Shown here one piece after another: positions 21,801 to 32,999 of a stretch of 64,000 bases of DNA (position 1 is the first letter of the stretch; the number at the start of each line of letters is the position of its first letter). Both the position numbers and the translations under genes were made by a program. The notes under the pieces were generated by a model, which saw nothing but the letters and a program-made list of their open reading frames with translations, ran no database searches and was not told the origin of the DNA. The DNA is from Dillenia suffruticosa (taxonomy: Eukaryota > Streptophyta > Magnoliopsida > Dilleniales > Dilleniaceae). Where the stretch lies: positions 15,225,501-15,289,500 of the forward strand of contig JAVTVX010000012.1 in assembly GCA_033439265.1 (NCBI GenBank), written 5' to 3'.

Positions 21801-24800
21801 TGACGGGAAGACTACAACAAACATCCAAAACAATAAAAGCACTCGAAATTTCTATCTGCAGTAACTTTGTAGAATATCCTTCAAATATAAAAAATAAATA
21901 TCAAATCTTCAAACATCACTTTAGAAAATTTGATGCACTACATGGTTAAATTCCATACGTTATGCGAGTGTCAAGCATGTGAATAGTAGATATGTACTGG
22001 ATTTCATACGTAATATAAGGATATCATATCTGATGCTCTTTTACAATATCTGGTGGGTAGAGAAAAACATTGAATTGAATAGATATGATAAAAAGTAATC
22101 CTTCGAAGCAAGGGTTGAACACAAAGGAAAAGTCAAGGAAGATCTAACATTAACAGCAGTTTGGGAAGTAAACGAGTGCAACTTTTTAGACAGAAGATAC
22201 AAAGAACATACATTTTAACTTGATCTAGACACAATTAACACATGATAAAACTCGAAACATGCAAATAACTTCATAATAATCAATAGCCCTTGCAAGAAAA
22301 TTCTCATAGAATGCAATAGGCTCAACTGAAGAAATTTCAGATATCTCAAACATCTCATCTAAACCTTGCCCCGTCGACAACCCAAACACAGTTAAAGAAG
22401 TCTCAACAACTGCATTTTTATATGCTAGAGAACATCTAACATGGTGGCACCACACTAAACTTAAGTCATCCAAACAGGGAATACTGCAAAAAGTAATGCA
22501 TAACTCAAGTGCTACTGCTTATTTTAACTTAGCTTCCCATAGCAACCGTTAAGGAATACAGGCACAGAAATAAGAGATACCCTATGCAAGTAGAATAAAT
22601 AGAGATAAAAAGAGGTTGCAGGAATCGTTCCCCAATCAAGATTGTTAAGTAAACACAATACCTGCAAGACATGCAATAAAGATCTAACCTAGATAATAGG
22701 CATCACTAGTAATAACTTCACCAAAGTCACATATCAAAAGATCAAATCCAGTAACATTCATTTCAACAAATTCATGAAAACACTTTTTTCATCTCAACTC
22801 AGCAATTTGCTTATTCTAAAGGAGCTCATGAAATGCAGCAGTTAAGAGAAAAATGAATTAAAAAAAAAAAAGGAAAAAAAGGCTCCCGTAACTGTCAGGA
22901 ATGATACATCAGCAGGAGACCAGCTGGAAGATGAGATGGCAGCAGTCAACCAAGTGGTGGATGAGGTGGAACCAAAGGGGCTTAAAGTCTGCCAACGCAG
23001 AGAGAGACCTAGGAGAAAATTGTTAGAGAATAACCAACCCCGAAAGGAATCCAGGGCAGTTAGGAGAGAGGTTATTTAGGAGAGAGGAGACTGCTGTATT
23101 GGGGGGGATCATTCTTTCTTTTCTGTAGGAAGATTCAGCTTGGAGCTGAAGGGGAAAGATGAGGGAATTAAGTTCTAATTCTCTCTCTATCTGTAGTGAC
23201 AATCTTACTTTTCAATGGTGAATTTCAATTGCTAATTCTATAGCCTATCTTCCTCTAAACTCTTCCTAACACTAACCCATGCCGCAAAAAACAGAAAGGG
23301 AAAGAGAGAGAAGAAGGAAGAGACCCCATCCAACCTTATATCACTAACTCCCGAGGCACTCCAGACTTGCCAATGCAGATCTTTCAATCCAATTTACTGC
23401 TATTTGAATAAGAAAGCATGAATTACCTCAAGTATGACAGGCATACAAGCCCATATAAAAAGTAGTTTTGGCCAAACTTCATTTTTAAAGGTCACCAACA
23501 CTATCAGACATAAAATATTATCCAGCGGGAACTTAGTTTTGTCATTTTTACAGTTTCAAAGTATTTATACATTTTGAAGAAGGCAGTTACATCATATGAC
23601 TGATTGCTCTATCTATTCAGTTAACATGGCCCCACGTAACTACCCACTATTTCACCAGTCCCAACATTCTTTCTCCCCCTCTGGCTATATAGGCGTGCAC
23701 TTGTGTATACCTCACTTCTCTACTGATAGATAATGTGATTATGATAACAGAAGAGAGTGCGTAAGAGGGGGCTAAGCTAAGTTCTGAATGCTGAAGTGCT
23801 CTTGGTCTGAAGGGCTCCACAAGTTCTCAGCTGTGAGTACAAAACAAGTTGCTATTTAGATCATAATTATAAGCATGAAACTGATCCAACATAACGCAAT
23901 TTTCATGGGGATTCCATATCTGATCTCTAAACTTGCTATCAAGACATCATGAATGAGGATTCTGGATTGGTACAAAACAAGGAAGGGCTTAGGCCAACAG
24001 GTAATTCCTTGGCAAACTAAAAAATGAATAAGTTAATCACTTTCTCTTTCATTGACTATTGACAATTGCAGTAAAAGCTTTACAAGGATGATGGTTAGGT
24101 TAATCAAGGAAGATCGTTAGGCATTATTATAGGATGTGTGTGTATAAGATTTCTTTTCCTCTCAATCCTCTCCCATAACAAACATGCCTGATTCCCCTTT
24201 AGCGCCTTTTTAATCCATTCTTCTACTATGCAACATAGATAACATTTTCTCTGGTTATACATGTCAAACACATAGAGCAAGATTTATTGAAGCATAGAAT
24301 CCTTAATGGGCAAATAGTTGTTACTTACACCACTAAAAGCAAAAGCAGATAAAAGACATTGATTTCGGATGACTTTAGAGGAATTAGGGCAAGGTTTAGG
24401 GCCAAGGAAGCCGGGATTTACCGTAGAAAAATTCAGCAATCAAACTTCAATTAAAAAAAAACAATAAATGAGACGAAAAGAATAGGTTTGCTAGCATTAC
24501 ACAAGTAGATCCTTAGGAATTATGCCTAAGGCAAGAAAACATCACACTTTCTAGGGTTTCCAAGTTCTCAGAGCATAATTTAAGTTTTATTTTTTTATTC
24601 TCACAATAACATTACAAGTCTTTGCATACGCAATACCTTAACAAAAATAGAAAGTACTACTAACACTAAGATTTAGAAACTCCTAAATACTCTTAGCAAT
24701 GACATTAACAACAATTAAAATAGAAATAACCTGTTAAACAACTAGATACAAAAATAAAAACTAATTCTAAAACAAAAAAAATTCTGCTGCAGGAAAAAGT

Positions 24801-27059
24801 GCTCAACGCCATTCATTATTAACCCTTAAAACCTTAAACGACCTCGAAAAAAAGGTTAACCATTGGATCTTTGGTCCTGATCAGATATTATCGCACATAA
24901 ACATACAAACTCTAGCATTGACCTTTATCCTACTCGTAACCCTAAAATAGTTCTCAGTATGTAATTTGATAGACCTTCTACCATTCATCGTGAGCTTCTT
25001 TATGGGAATCTTTTAGATGCTCAATTGTAGAGAATGTAGCCAACCTTGTCATCTTACACCTTCCAGCCCAATCCTACAACTAAATTACTTAGTCAAATAG
25101 GAAAATTCCAGTTCAGGAGAGAGCAAGTTCACCATTGAAGGATCAGAGGATGAGACATGAAAGTAAGACCAATTTTCCTGAACACTAAAGACAGAATCTC
25201 TTTTGAATAACAGAAAACACCTTTATGTTCCAATACATATTACTATAATATAAGATACAAAATGAATAGAAAGGCTGCCTCAAAATAGCCAGCCCAAACA
25301 AGAGAATGCAGAAACAACATTTAATCCATGAATAACTCAACTGAATCCAAAGTAAATAATAATTTATCCTCCAATGATCCATAGGATACAAGAGCTATTT
25401 CCTTCTCACAATCAGTGAGATCCTTTCATATCAATTACTCCTAGAAGATAGAATATCAAGAAATCACTCGTTTCACACATTGAGAAACTAAAACTTTGCA
25501 AAGCAACTAAGCAATGTTGTGGAAAATGATCCACCCAACTTCTTGCACAATTTACTTATGAATTATTATTTTGAAATCAAAATTAAACTTCAAAGTCTTT
25601 AAATGATAAGAACGTAAACCACTCGTGCAGTCCAGAAGAGAAAACGGCAACGAAATTAAGGGTGATGCTAACCCACATTCTTCCAATTATAACACATGAT
25701 TCTGCCCCCAACATGAGCCACAACTTGGTCCAAATATCAAAGCAGTCAATGACCTTTAGTCTGACAAGAATTATCATTATGCTCAGCAGTAAGCATGAAG
25801 ACTATAACAAATCCAAGAAAGAATTTTTAGCCATCAACTCCTAATAATCATGCCTGAAGTAGCCCCATTTTTCCTTCTCTGTAAATTTGAAGGAAGTCCA
25901 CTCCACCACCCTACTTCCAATTTCTAACAAAAGCTGCACCTCGGGAAAAAGCTTTCACCCATCCCATGCCTTTCAACGTCACATAAACTTTCTCTTGGCT
26001 TGCTTACCCAGACTACCAATCATCAACTTCTTCCTTAATCCATAGTTTTGGCTGTCAAGCACATGCCTTGCTTTGCACCTTTTGCCTAGACCCAGGAGAC
26101 CCCGGCACCATGTTTGCACTCAAACTGCTTGTAGATTCTATCAGTTCAAAATCTCAAAAAACTCAAACACTCCGAATCCTTATATGCAATTGACCAGGCT
26201 AAATCTCGCTGCAACCCCATATGCAAACTTATTGCATTTTCATTATCCGCCAGACAGTTTAGCAAGTTTAACCAAACATTTAATATTTTTTCCTTAATTA
26301 TTACTTTAAGCTAGCCCAACATAAGGCATGGGTATATAACATGGCAGCATCAAAACTTCAAATTTATCGCTATTAATATGAACGTAATTTACTGAGTCCA
26401 GCAATAAAATACCTGTTTGTGGATGAACTGCTTCCACCGAACCCAGGAAGCAAATCATCAAAAGCTTGGGCATCCTTCTCAGCATCCGGCGACAGCTTCT
26501 TTGATCTCGAGCTCTTCAATTCCGGCTCAGTCTTAGCGAAATTCCCCAACAAGTCATCGAAAGCAGCACTGGTCTTCCTGGGTCGGGAAGGCATTGAAGA
26601 GAAGACATCATCATACTTAACAGAACTTGAACTCTTCAATCCAGGAACACCGTCGAAAATGTCATCGTCATAAACAGGCTTATCATAGACAGGCAAAGAC
26701 GAAGACTTGGATGTTCCAGAATCGGCAGTTCCACGAAATATGGAATCGTAATTGAACGAGGAAGGAGACGAGGAATCTTGAGCAGCAGTGGATTGGCTAT
26801 TGAACTTGGGAGGACCACCAAAGACATCGTTGAAAGAGGAGGAGAAATCTTGAGAAGAAGAAGGCTTGGAAGGAGCGAAAATGTTGCCGTGATTATCGAG
26901 GGACCAATCAGGTTTGGATCGAGAAGAAGTGGAAGAAGATCCGATGCCGAAATTAAGAGAATCGGTGGTCGAGGAAGACTTGGATGCGGCCATTGGAGCA
27001 GATTTACCCTGAGGTTTGAACCCGAAATCCCGAGCTAAAATCCCCGGAAAATCGTCCAT
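9877..27059 (-). CDS. AUXI1: Auxilin-related J-domain protein (8 exons, 967 aa)
   Basis: Auxilin-like proteins bring Hsc70 to clathrin-coated vesicles through a C-terminal J domain and so drive uncoating in the cytosol. Coding exons on the minus strand, in order, are 27059-26413, 20649-19002, 18929-18791, 18684-18587, 18424-18359, 14581-14492, 12974-12798 and 9915-9877. Every boundary has GT and AG, phases agree, and the lengths sum to 2904 nt (967 residues plus stop). The N-terminus begins [19 protein letters not shown] and carries repeated FDDLL-type acidic motifs; a proline-rich stretch lies near residues 425-440; a long Glu/Arg/Ala coiled coil spans about 515-735; the J domain with HPD at 930-932 is near the end, which reads [12 protein letters not shown]. 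Size and order match Arabidopsis auxilin-related proteins 1 and 2; which of the two is closer cannot be decided, so the symbol is by family. No disabling mutation is seen. Confidence 0.93.
10892..11353 (-). other. Unrecognised 153-codon open frame within intron 7
   Basis: An ATG-initiated frame of 153 codons, in the sense direction of the host gene. The protein is mildly basic with many Leu, Ile and Lys, and no motif I can name; one stretch reads [19 protein letters not shown]. It has no visible promoter or introns. It may be part of an old mobile element or chance; I do not recognise it. Confidence 0.25.
11570..12720 (+). mobile_element. LINE (L1-type) ORF2 3' fragment in intron 7
   Basis: Read on the plus strand in shifting frames, the sequence follows the C-terminal part of plant LINE ORF2, downstream of the reverse transcriptase: [13 protein letters not shown] near 11650, then [11 protein letters not shown] near 12175-12205 (zf-RVT region), then [15 protein letters not shown] and DKIVFYTSL near 12480-12575. 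Stops and frameshifts are many. It is antisense to the host gene. No poly(A) tail or target duplication was identified, so its ends are approximate. Confidence 0.7.
12798..12974 (-). CDS. AUXI1: Auxilin-like gene, exon 7 (J-domain core)
   Basis: Encodes 59 residues in phase 0, from [13 protein letters not shown] to AEKVFDLLK. It holds the invariant HPD tripeptide (in [10 protein letters not shown]) that stimulates Hsp70 ATPase. The tryptophans of the LWPECGW segment and the [12 protein letters not shown] helix-loop are those of auxilin J domains. Donor GTATTT follows; exon 8 (9915-9877) adds [12 protein letters not shown] and the stop. Confidence 0.95.
12975..14491 (-). other. Intron 6 of the auxilin-like gene
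   Basis: GT-AG intron of 1517 bases between the [13 protein letters not shown] exon and the J-domain exon. It has a C homopolymer run near 13490-13504. At about 13690-13740 lies a stretch (acaacaacaaaaaactaagccttaatccca-type) of a dispersed repeat seen again near 16452. No gene in it. Confidence 0.88.
15644..15806 (-). mobile_element. Au-like tRNA-derived SINE
   Basis: On the minus strand it starts GAAGGGCGGGCCTGGTGCAATG, with a box A-like TGGTGCAATGACG and a box B GGTTCGAATC, then CAGCCTCCTTGC, an internal A run, AAGGCTGCCTAGG, and CCCCAGACCCCAC, the layout of the plant Au SINE family. It is flanked by 17-base direct repeats at 15627-15643 and 15807-15823 that differ at one base (core actctatccta). 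SINEs are transcribed by RNA polymerase III and moved by LINE enzymes. It is in the same orientation as the host gene. Confidence 0.88.
15900..16440 (-). repeat. Possible LTR-derived sequence in intron 5
   Basis: The minus strand has a TATA-like TATAAATAGATG near 16375, followed by a CTCTCTCTCT-rich leader at about 16285-16300. This arrangement is common in plant LTRs, but no TG/CA ends, PBS or duplication were found. Confidence 0.25.
17091..17182. repeat. 61-bp direct repeat
   Basis: The sequence GCCTTGTTGGYTGATACTAA occurs at 17096 and again at 17157, 61 bases apart, with the spacer also partly repeated. A short tandem duplication in intron 5. Confidence 0.8.
19002..20649 (-). CDS. AUXI1: Auxilin-like gene, exon 2 (proline-rich and coiled-coil region)
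   Basis: Acceptor TTCATAG precedes [10 protein letters not shown] and donor GTGAGA follows FSS-type sequence ending ANFS. It encodes a conserved [10 protein letters not shown] motif, a polyproline run ([16 protein letters not shown]) that could bind SH3 domains, and a roughly 220-residue charged coiled coil (about residues 515-735) with repeats of the type [10 protein letters not shown] and [11 protein letters not shown]. The long opposite-strand open frames across this exon are shadows of the repeat. Confidence 0.93.
20650..26412 (-). other. Intron 1 of the auxilin-like gene (5.8 kb)
   Basis: GT-AG intron of 5763 bases that separates the N-terminal exon from the rest. Apart from a short LTR-like repeat (23021-23271) and a GA microsatellite near 21367-21387, it is AT-rich sequence without recognisable genes. 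Confidence 0.9.
23021..23271 (+). repeat. Short LTR, 251 bp, TGTTAG...CTAACA
   Basis: The ends form a perfect 6-base inverted repeat (TGTTAG at 23021, CTAACA at 23266-23271). It is preceded by a purine-rich stretch (gagagagacctaggagaaaa) that could be a polypurine tract, and by about 120 bases (from about 22900) that look like the 3' end of an internal region. That order suggests the 3' LTR of a decayed element. No second LTR or matching 5-base flanks were seen. Confidence 0.45.
26413..27059 (-). CDS. AUXI1: Auxilin-like gene, exon 1
   Basis: Starts at the ATG of [12 protein letters not shown] and ends ...SSTN plus two bases of the next Arg codon, before donor GTATTT. It encodes the Ser-rich N-terminal region with the motifs [21 protein letters not shown] and [11 protein letters not shown], which are typical of plant auxilin-like proteins. 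A GA-rich 5' leader precedes it. Confidence 0.92.
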
Positions 27060-27460
27060 GCCAAATCCTCTGCTGATTAATGGTACAAAAGTGTTTTCAG
27101 ATCTGAATTATACAATTGAAGATCACACCCCAGGGTCAACGTTTGATCATGGAGGATGAGATCTGACGATGATGATCGAGAGAAATGAATGGCGGAAGGA
27201 GGCGTTGAGACGATTCTTGTCTGACCTGCCGCTGTGCCCTTTTGAATCTCTCTCTCTCTATCTTATGTTCCTCCGTCTCTCTACAAAGGTGTTTCCACGG
27301 TGAGCACACTCAAGTTTGGCCCGGAGAAATTAGAATCAGAATAAAAAATTTTGGAAACCATGATCGAATCGGAATTAAAATCAAATTCTGATATTAATTG
27401 TTATGATTCAAATTTTAGAATAAATATAATTATTATTATTGTTATTTAGTTTATATATAT
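27060..27460 (-). promoter_or_regulatory. AUXI1: 5' leader and likely promoter of the auxilin-like gene
   Basis: Upstream of the ATG (minus strand) are about 180 bases of mixed sequence and a GA-rich tract (about 27247-27262), common in plant 5' leaders. A TATA-like AAATATATATAAA lies near 27446-27460, about 390 bases upstream of the ATG. The start of transcription cannot be fixed by eye. Confidence 0.35.
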
Positions 27461-28439
27461 TTTTATTTAATTATCCTTAATAAAAATATTTTCAAATTTT
27501 TATTTTATTTTTTAAATTAAAACGTAATTTCCTTTATTTTATTTTTAATCAAAATTTTAAAATAATTATTGTTTATTCTAATTAGTGATTTAATTAATTT
27601 ATAATATTAAATCTAGTAAAAAATCAATTAAATGACTGGATAATAAATTTATTATATATAATTAGATATTACCTTAAAAAGAATTGTTAATTTAAATTAT
27701 AAAATAAAAATTGAAAAATATTATACTAAAATTATATAAAAATAATCCTTATAAATTAGGAGAAAATGAACTCCAAGTGAATGGTGATCGGGCGAACGAC
27801 AAAGAGGATAATGAACTTCAAGTGAACGACAATTGTGACTGTAGGCGATCACAGAAATTCACGGTGTCGATTCAAAGATGGTGACTGAAGGCTGGAACTT
27901 GAACAGTGAAGGACAGAGATGGCGGAGAAAAAGAAGCACATGCAAAGATGATGAGATCGAAAAAGATTGGTTAATAGATTAGACGATGGCGACTTCGGAC
28001 AACGAAGATTGACTTACGAATCAAGTCAGACGTGACTGTTGAAAATGAATTGAGGCAGAGATTGAAACGTTGATTGAATAGGTGGCGACTGGCGATAAAG
28101 ATTGAAGACGAAAGGCGAATCAAGGAGAGAGAGAGAGATATGAGGTTTTTAGAAAGAAAAATGAGGGGTTAAAAGGGAAATGGCCAGGGGCTGGGTTTCA
28201 AACATGAGTTTTCACCCAAACCCATGAATGTACTGGATTTCACAAAACCCATAACTTAGGGGTTTCATTCTCATACCTTTATTTATATTCCATTGATCTA
28301 AACAACTTCAATAAGTCTTATTTCAATTCCTAAAACTCATACTCTTTAACCAAATAATCTCTCACTGTATTGAGATTTTTGGATTTTTTTTTTTTTTTTT
28401 TGGTTTCCTTACCCAACTAAAGTAAATAAACCTCAAGGA
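27461..28439. other. Unassigned region upstream of the auxilin-like gene
   Basis: Very AT-rich to about 27770, then a more balanced stretch (27780-28150) rich in GA and GGCGA words, ending in a GA repeat at about 28120-28138. A T homopolymer lies near 28386-28401. No coding sequence or repeat class recognised. Confidence 0.4.
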
Positions 28440-30000
28440 AAAAGAAGGCTATAGGCAAAATATCACTTTGTTACCTCTTTGGTTCCAATGAAATGCAATC
28501 AACAAGTTATATAATTGTTTCTCTATTTTGTCTTCACACAACTAATTTCTAATCTTAGGCTTCATGATTTTAGTATAAGCATAAATCTTGATCATATGTA
28601 TCATAATGTTTATCTAAATACTCTTGAAAGTGAAAGTAGTACCCCCAACAATGGCGTGCCTAATAAAATCTTTATATAACGATATTCAAATTGAAGTTTT
28701 CAACTCTTTTAATTATTTTGGTGTCATTTTGTAAGGTAAATTAAATATCTAGATAATTTCTAGAATCAAATTTATAGCAAACTCAATATTTAAGGTATAA
28801 ACTAGACATATATCACCAATACATCCACAAACTCTTACTCGTCGGTATATCATCCAAAATTGGATCTTTATACATCATCTCACACACAAGCAAGATAACC
28901 CTTATCACCTTTTCCCAACATCACAGTAGTATTTACATGAGAGATGGTATAGGACATCTCTATATTTTTACTCTATAAAAAGAAAATTTTCTATTAACCA
29001 AGAAAAAAATAATGTCACCACCATCTCCTTACACTTTACTACTATGTAACACAAAATTAGCTGATCCATACCAAAGATAATATTTAAATCAATCAGTGCT
29101 GGGGCCAAAAGATACAAGTGAAACTCCTTACCACTAAAACTCAAAATACAAATCTGTATATCACACTAATAAATGGCCCAGGGTCAACAAGTGTGACTAT
29201 TGACAAGGTTTTATCCAAATATTGCCGCATATGATTAGTGAAACGAGCAAAATATGTTAAGATAAATGAATAGGTACATTCAAGGTCTATCAATACATAA
29301 GTTGAATGCAAAAATAACTATAGTACCTTAGATGACCCAAGGTAAAGCTATAACATAGTGAGCTATCTTAGCAAACACAAACCTAACTAAACTAATTGAT
29401 TGTCCTCAATCCATAACATAACTAATCAATTGATTTTGTGAAGCAATTGTCATAAGACTTCCTCCATCAATCATCTACCAACCTTATTGCATCTACAAGG
29501 AACTGACTATTAAACAACGGTGTCCTTTGTCTCAACACTTAAAGCAAGCTATAGTTACACTTAAAACAAGCAATAGTTATATCTACTTAATTACAATTTT
29601 GCACCCTTTACCCATAATTGTTGTTTGAATACGTATCTTATAATTTTTTTTATACCCCTTCTCTTTGGGTTCTAGTTCCACCATTAATACTGTCGATCAT
29701 TACTAGAAGGATTGGACAAACTGACAGTCCAAAACTCATCTAGATTAGGTTGGGTCCATGTAGTCCAACCTATTTAGAAAATAAGATTTTATTCTATCTT
29801 ATAGTAACTATAAAAAAATTCCTTCAGGATTAGAGAGAGCTATTGTGTTTCTTATTTCAAGACAGTTCAAGACAACCTAACGTGATAGCATCTCCTAATG
29901 GTATGGAGAAATCACAAAAAATGGCTAAATCACACTCATTTAGCGAGAATTAAGATAACTCAAATATTACTCATGCTTTAAGGATTTAGACTTTTATATA
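28440..30000 (-). mobile_element. Ty3-gypsy gag-protease-RT fossil
   Basis: On the minus strand the order is gag zinc knuckle (CFKC..KGHR near 29530-29560), protease active-site region (LVDPGPFIS, about 29165-29197), protease C-terminal motif (NIIFGMDQL, about 29061-29085, usually I.GMDWL) and the start of reverse transcriptase (LPYKMTPK.LKELK, about 28690-28745, then KDFIRHA). Stops and frameshifts interrupt it throughout and no LTR was found. Both ends are approximate. The motif order is that of plant gypsy elements; the lineage is unresolved. Confidence 0.75.
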
Positions 30001-30132
30001 ACATGACATATTTAATATAGATGAATATTATTTTGACCAAATATCATAATTAAACATGAACTTAAACACATAAGAATATTGCTTAATCTTGGATTTTAAA
30101 TTAATGGACTTATTAAATTTGAAACTTGTGTA

Positions 30133-31300
30133 TTGTACTCCATAAAAGGAATTTTTTTTCTTTTTTTTCTATGTAAATGGATAGCTTGCGACCAACTGGT
30201 ATCCAAGTTTCGCTTGACTAATTCGGTTCGATCACTGTGGGATCCATTAAGGAGTTGGATCTCTCAAATCTTTTTTTCTTACTCCAAGAGTTCGAATTTG
30301 AGATATCTGATTAAGAGGATAGAGTATCTGACCACTTAATTCAAAGGATTTTGGTTTTAAACGGAAAGTGTTAGAACTTATAAATGTAAACATGTACTAT
30401 GTATTCTCCAAACAGAAGTTGATACAACTTTTAAGAATAAATATATATTTTGTATTCCTCGAACAAACAATGTGAAAACTTGTTAGAACTTGTTCATGGA
30501 ATTTCCTTAAGCAAAGGATGCAAGAATAGTTAAAACTTGTGAATTGAATTCTCCAAATTGAAGATGTTAATACAAAAATAAATAATGTTGGTACGTACAT
30601 ATAATTGATAAAATAAATTTGCGGTTAATCGGTATGAAATATACCAAATTCTGAGATGTAGAACAAAAACAATTCATACAAAAATGTAAGAGATTGATAA
30701 ATAATTTGATAATTTGTTAACAAAATTATCCTAAAGAGTGATTCAACAATAGAAAATACATAACATAAAGATATATCATTACTCCTTGAATTGCCCATGA
30801 TTTTAAGAAAATGATTCAATTCTACAAGTTGAACATAAGTTTCTATATATTTAAAAGCATTTAAGCTTTTTCAAAAATTATAGTTTCAAAAAAATACGAT
30901 TTAGTCTTGTAAACTTTCAAAAATCACAAATCAGCCCATATTTTCATAAAAACTTGTATTTCATCTCCTAAAGACTTGAAAGGACTTAAAAAAAAATTTG
31001 CAAAAGTCTTAAAAAAAATTGGAAAAAAATAATGATTTTCATAAAATATTTACTTGAAGGATAATTCTTATAGCGAAATTTAAAATAATGATAATTTTTA
31101 TAAAAGGAGATTTTCCTTTAAATCCTCAAAACAAGGGATAGTGTTTGAAAAATTCATTAAAAGAGGAGGTTTTGGTTGTAATGAATATGGAAAAATATAA
31201 AAGGAGGTTTGAATTTTGTGTTTGAAGTATTGAACCAATATATAGTTGTACAGTATGATTATTAGGTATAGCAGATGGATATCAAGATAATTTTTTTCAT
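30133..31300. other. Unassigned AT-rich region with a box B-like repeat
   Basis: At 30181-30350 a stretch with higher GC includes GTTCGAATTTGAGA, like a tRNA box B, but no box A at a fitting distance. The rest is AT-rich. No gene seen. Confidence 0.35.
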
Positions 31301-32435
31301 TTGTTTCATTTAAGAATATATCTATTTGAAATAATTTTCAGACTTTGAATCTACAATTCCAAAGTGCAAAAAATCAAGAGATCTATATACGATCCGAAAC
31401 AAGTTTTTAGAAGTTGGAATCTTTATTTTAAAAATGCTTTAAGAAGTTTTAGATTTGTCAAGAATGCATATAAACCATGTGTATACAAGAAAACAAGTAG
31501 GAGTATCATTACCTTTCTGGTTCTATACATAGATGATATTTTATCAATTAGAAATAATGTCAGCATGTTGAGTACTATGTAAATTTGGTTATCTAGTACC
31601 GTCTCATGAAAGATCTAGGAAAGGCAACTTGCATATTGGGTATTCACATCTATTTGGATAGCACAAGGCAACTCATAGGTCTCCTTTAGACTTGATATTC
31701 AGAAAAAGTGTTTTGCACATTCAACATAAAATATTCCAAGAGAGTATTATTGCGTGTCACACATGGCATTCACCTTGCCACCTCTTCAAAGGGATATCTC
31801 CCATACACATGAAGAGAAAGAAAATTGTCAAAATCCATTATGCTTTGGAAAACGAAGTTTACTCTGTGTAGTTTGTGTACTAGACCTAGCATCGTTTATG
31901 TTATAAGCATAACCAGTACATTCTAGTCCAACTTGGGATTGAATATCAAATGGTAGTGAAAAGTATCTAAATACTTGCGAAAAATGAAAAATATTTATTT
32001 TTAGTTTATAAAGGAGGAGAGCTAAAATTGGATGTTTTCACAAATTTTGATTTCAGGTAGATGTTGATGAAAAAAATCAATTTTAGGATACATATTCTCT
32101 TGTAATGGAGTGCAGTCACTTGGAAAAGTAGCAAGCAATCGACAACATTCAATCCATTATAAAGGCTAAATGTATTCAATATCTTATACTACAAAAGAGT
32201 GACATTTGATTAATAAGTTTGTCACTAAACTAGTGGTTCCTTCCACAAAATCATGAGTATCTCTTTATTATGACAATAACTAAACTATTGTATAGACGAA
32301 GGAACCTAGGACCTACTAGACGTTCAAACGTCTTCAAAGAAAATACACTGTCATTGGAATGTGGTTGGAAAGGGTAGCATCATTGTGTTGAAAGTAACTT
32401 TAGCAGATAATATTGCTCTAGTACAAGTGGGGGAT
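31300..32435 (+). mobile_element. Ty1-copia reverse transcriptase/RNase H fossil
   Basis: One frame at 31364-31582 reads IYDPKQVFRSWNLYF, PCVYKKTSRSIITFLVLYIDDIL: the copia RT core with YIDD in place of the usual YVDD. Downstream follow MKDLGKATCILGIHIYLD (31600-31660) and CTRPSIVYVI (about 31880-31910), the start of the RNase H domain. Many stops make it non-functional. It ends in a polypurine tract, AAGTGGGGGAT. Confidence 0.85.
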
Positions 32436-32640
32436 TGTTAATTGTGTGCCCTAGTGACAAGTAAAACTATTTGATGCAATTATCGATGGTCATAGTTGCC
32501 GCATGCTAGGTTTCTTTGCCTCTGATTGCTCTATCTTGATCATTTAGTCTACTGTCGATTCGCATTCCAGATGCTTCAAATTCCAACATCAAACCACTAT
32601 TTTAGCAAATCTTGATTTCAAATTCACTATTTGATTTAGT
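32424..32640 (+). repeat. Copia polypurine tract and start of 3' LTR
   Basis: CAAGTGGGGGAT (32424-32435) is a copia polypurine tract. The LTR would start with TGTTAATTGTG at 32436. Its 3' end is not clear; a change to T-rich sequence near 32640 may mark it or a later insertion. Confidence 0.55.
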
Positions 32641-32999
32641 GACATGTTTGGATTGCTATTTTATTTTGTCCTATTTTATACTATTTTATTATTTTGTGGT
32701 TAAATTTTCGGTATCCATTTTGCCTTAATTTTTATATTTGAATTTTTATTTATTTATTTGTTCTTTAATTTCATTATTATAGTTTCTATTTTAGAAAATA
32801 AGATAATTAAAAAAAAACTATTAATTTAGGTCTTTTTATTATTTTAAATTTATTTGGCATTGTTGAAGATGAGTTTTACTATGCAGATAACTATTTTGCT
32901 TACCCGAGCAAGAAGTTGGCGTTGATGAGTTTTCTAGGTCTTCGTAAGCGATAAGACCTACAAACACAGTTAGAGGGTGCTCCAGTGGGGGAGACTCCT

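Noticed and set aside
26373..26412. Extension of exon 1 to the frame's stop ([12 protein letters not shown])
   Set aside because: It reads past the donor GTATTT; the spliced version continues into conserved sequence in exon 2.
30181..30350. tRNA gene
   Set aside because: A box B-like word is present, but there is no box A at tRNA distance and no visible acceptor stem.
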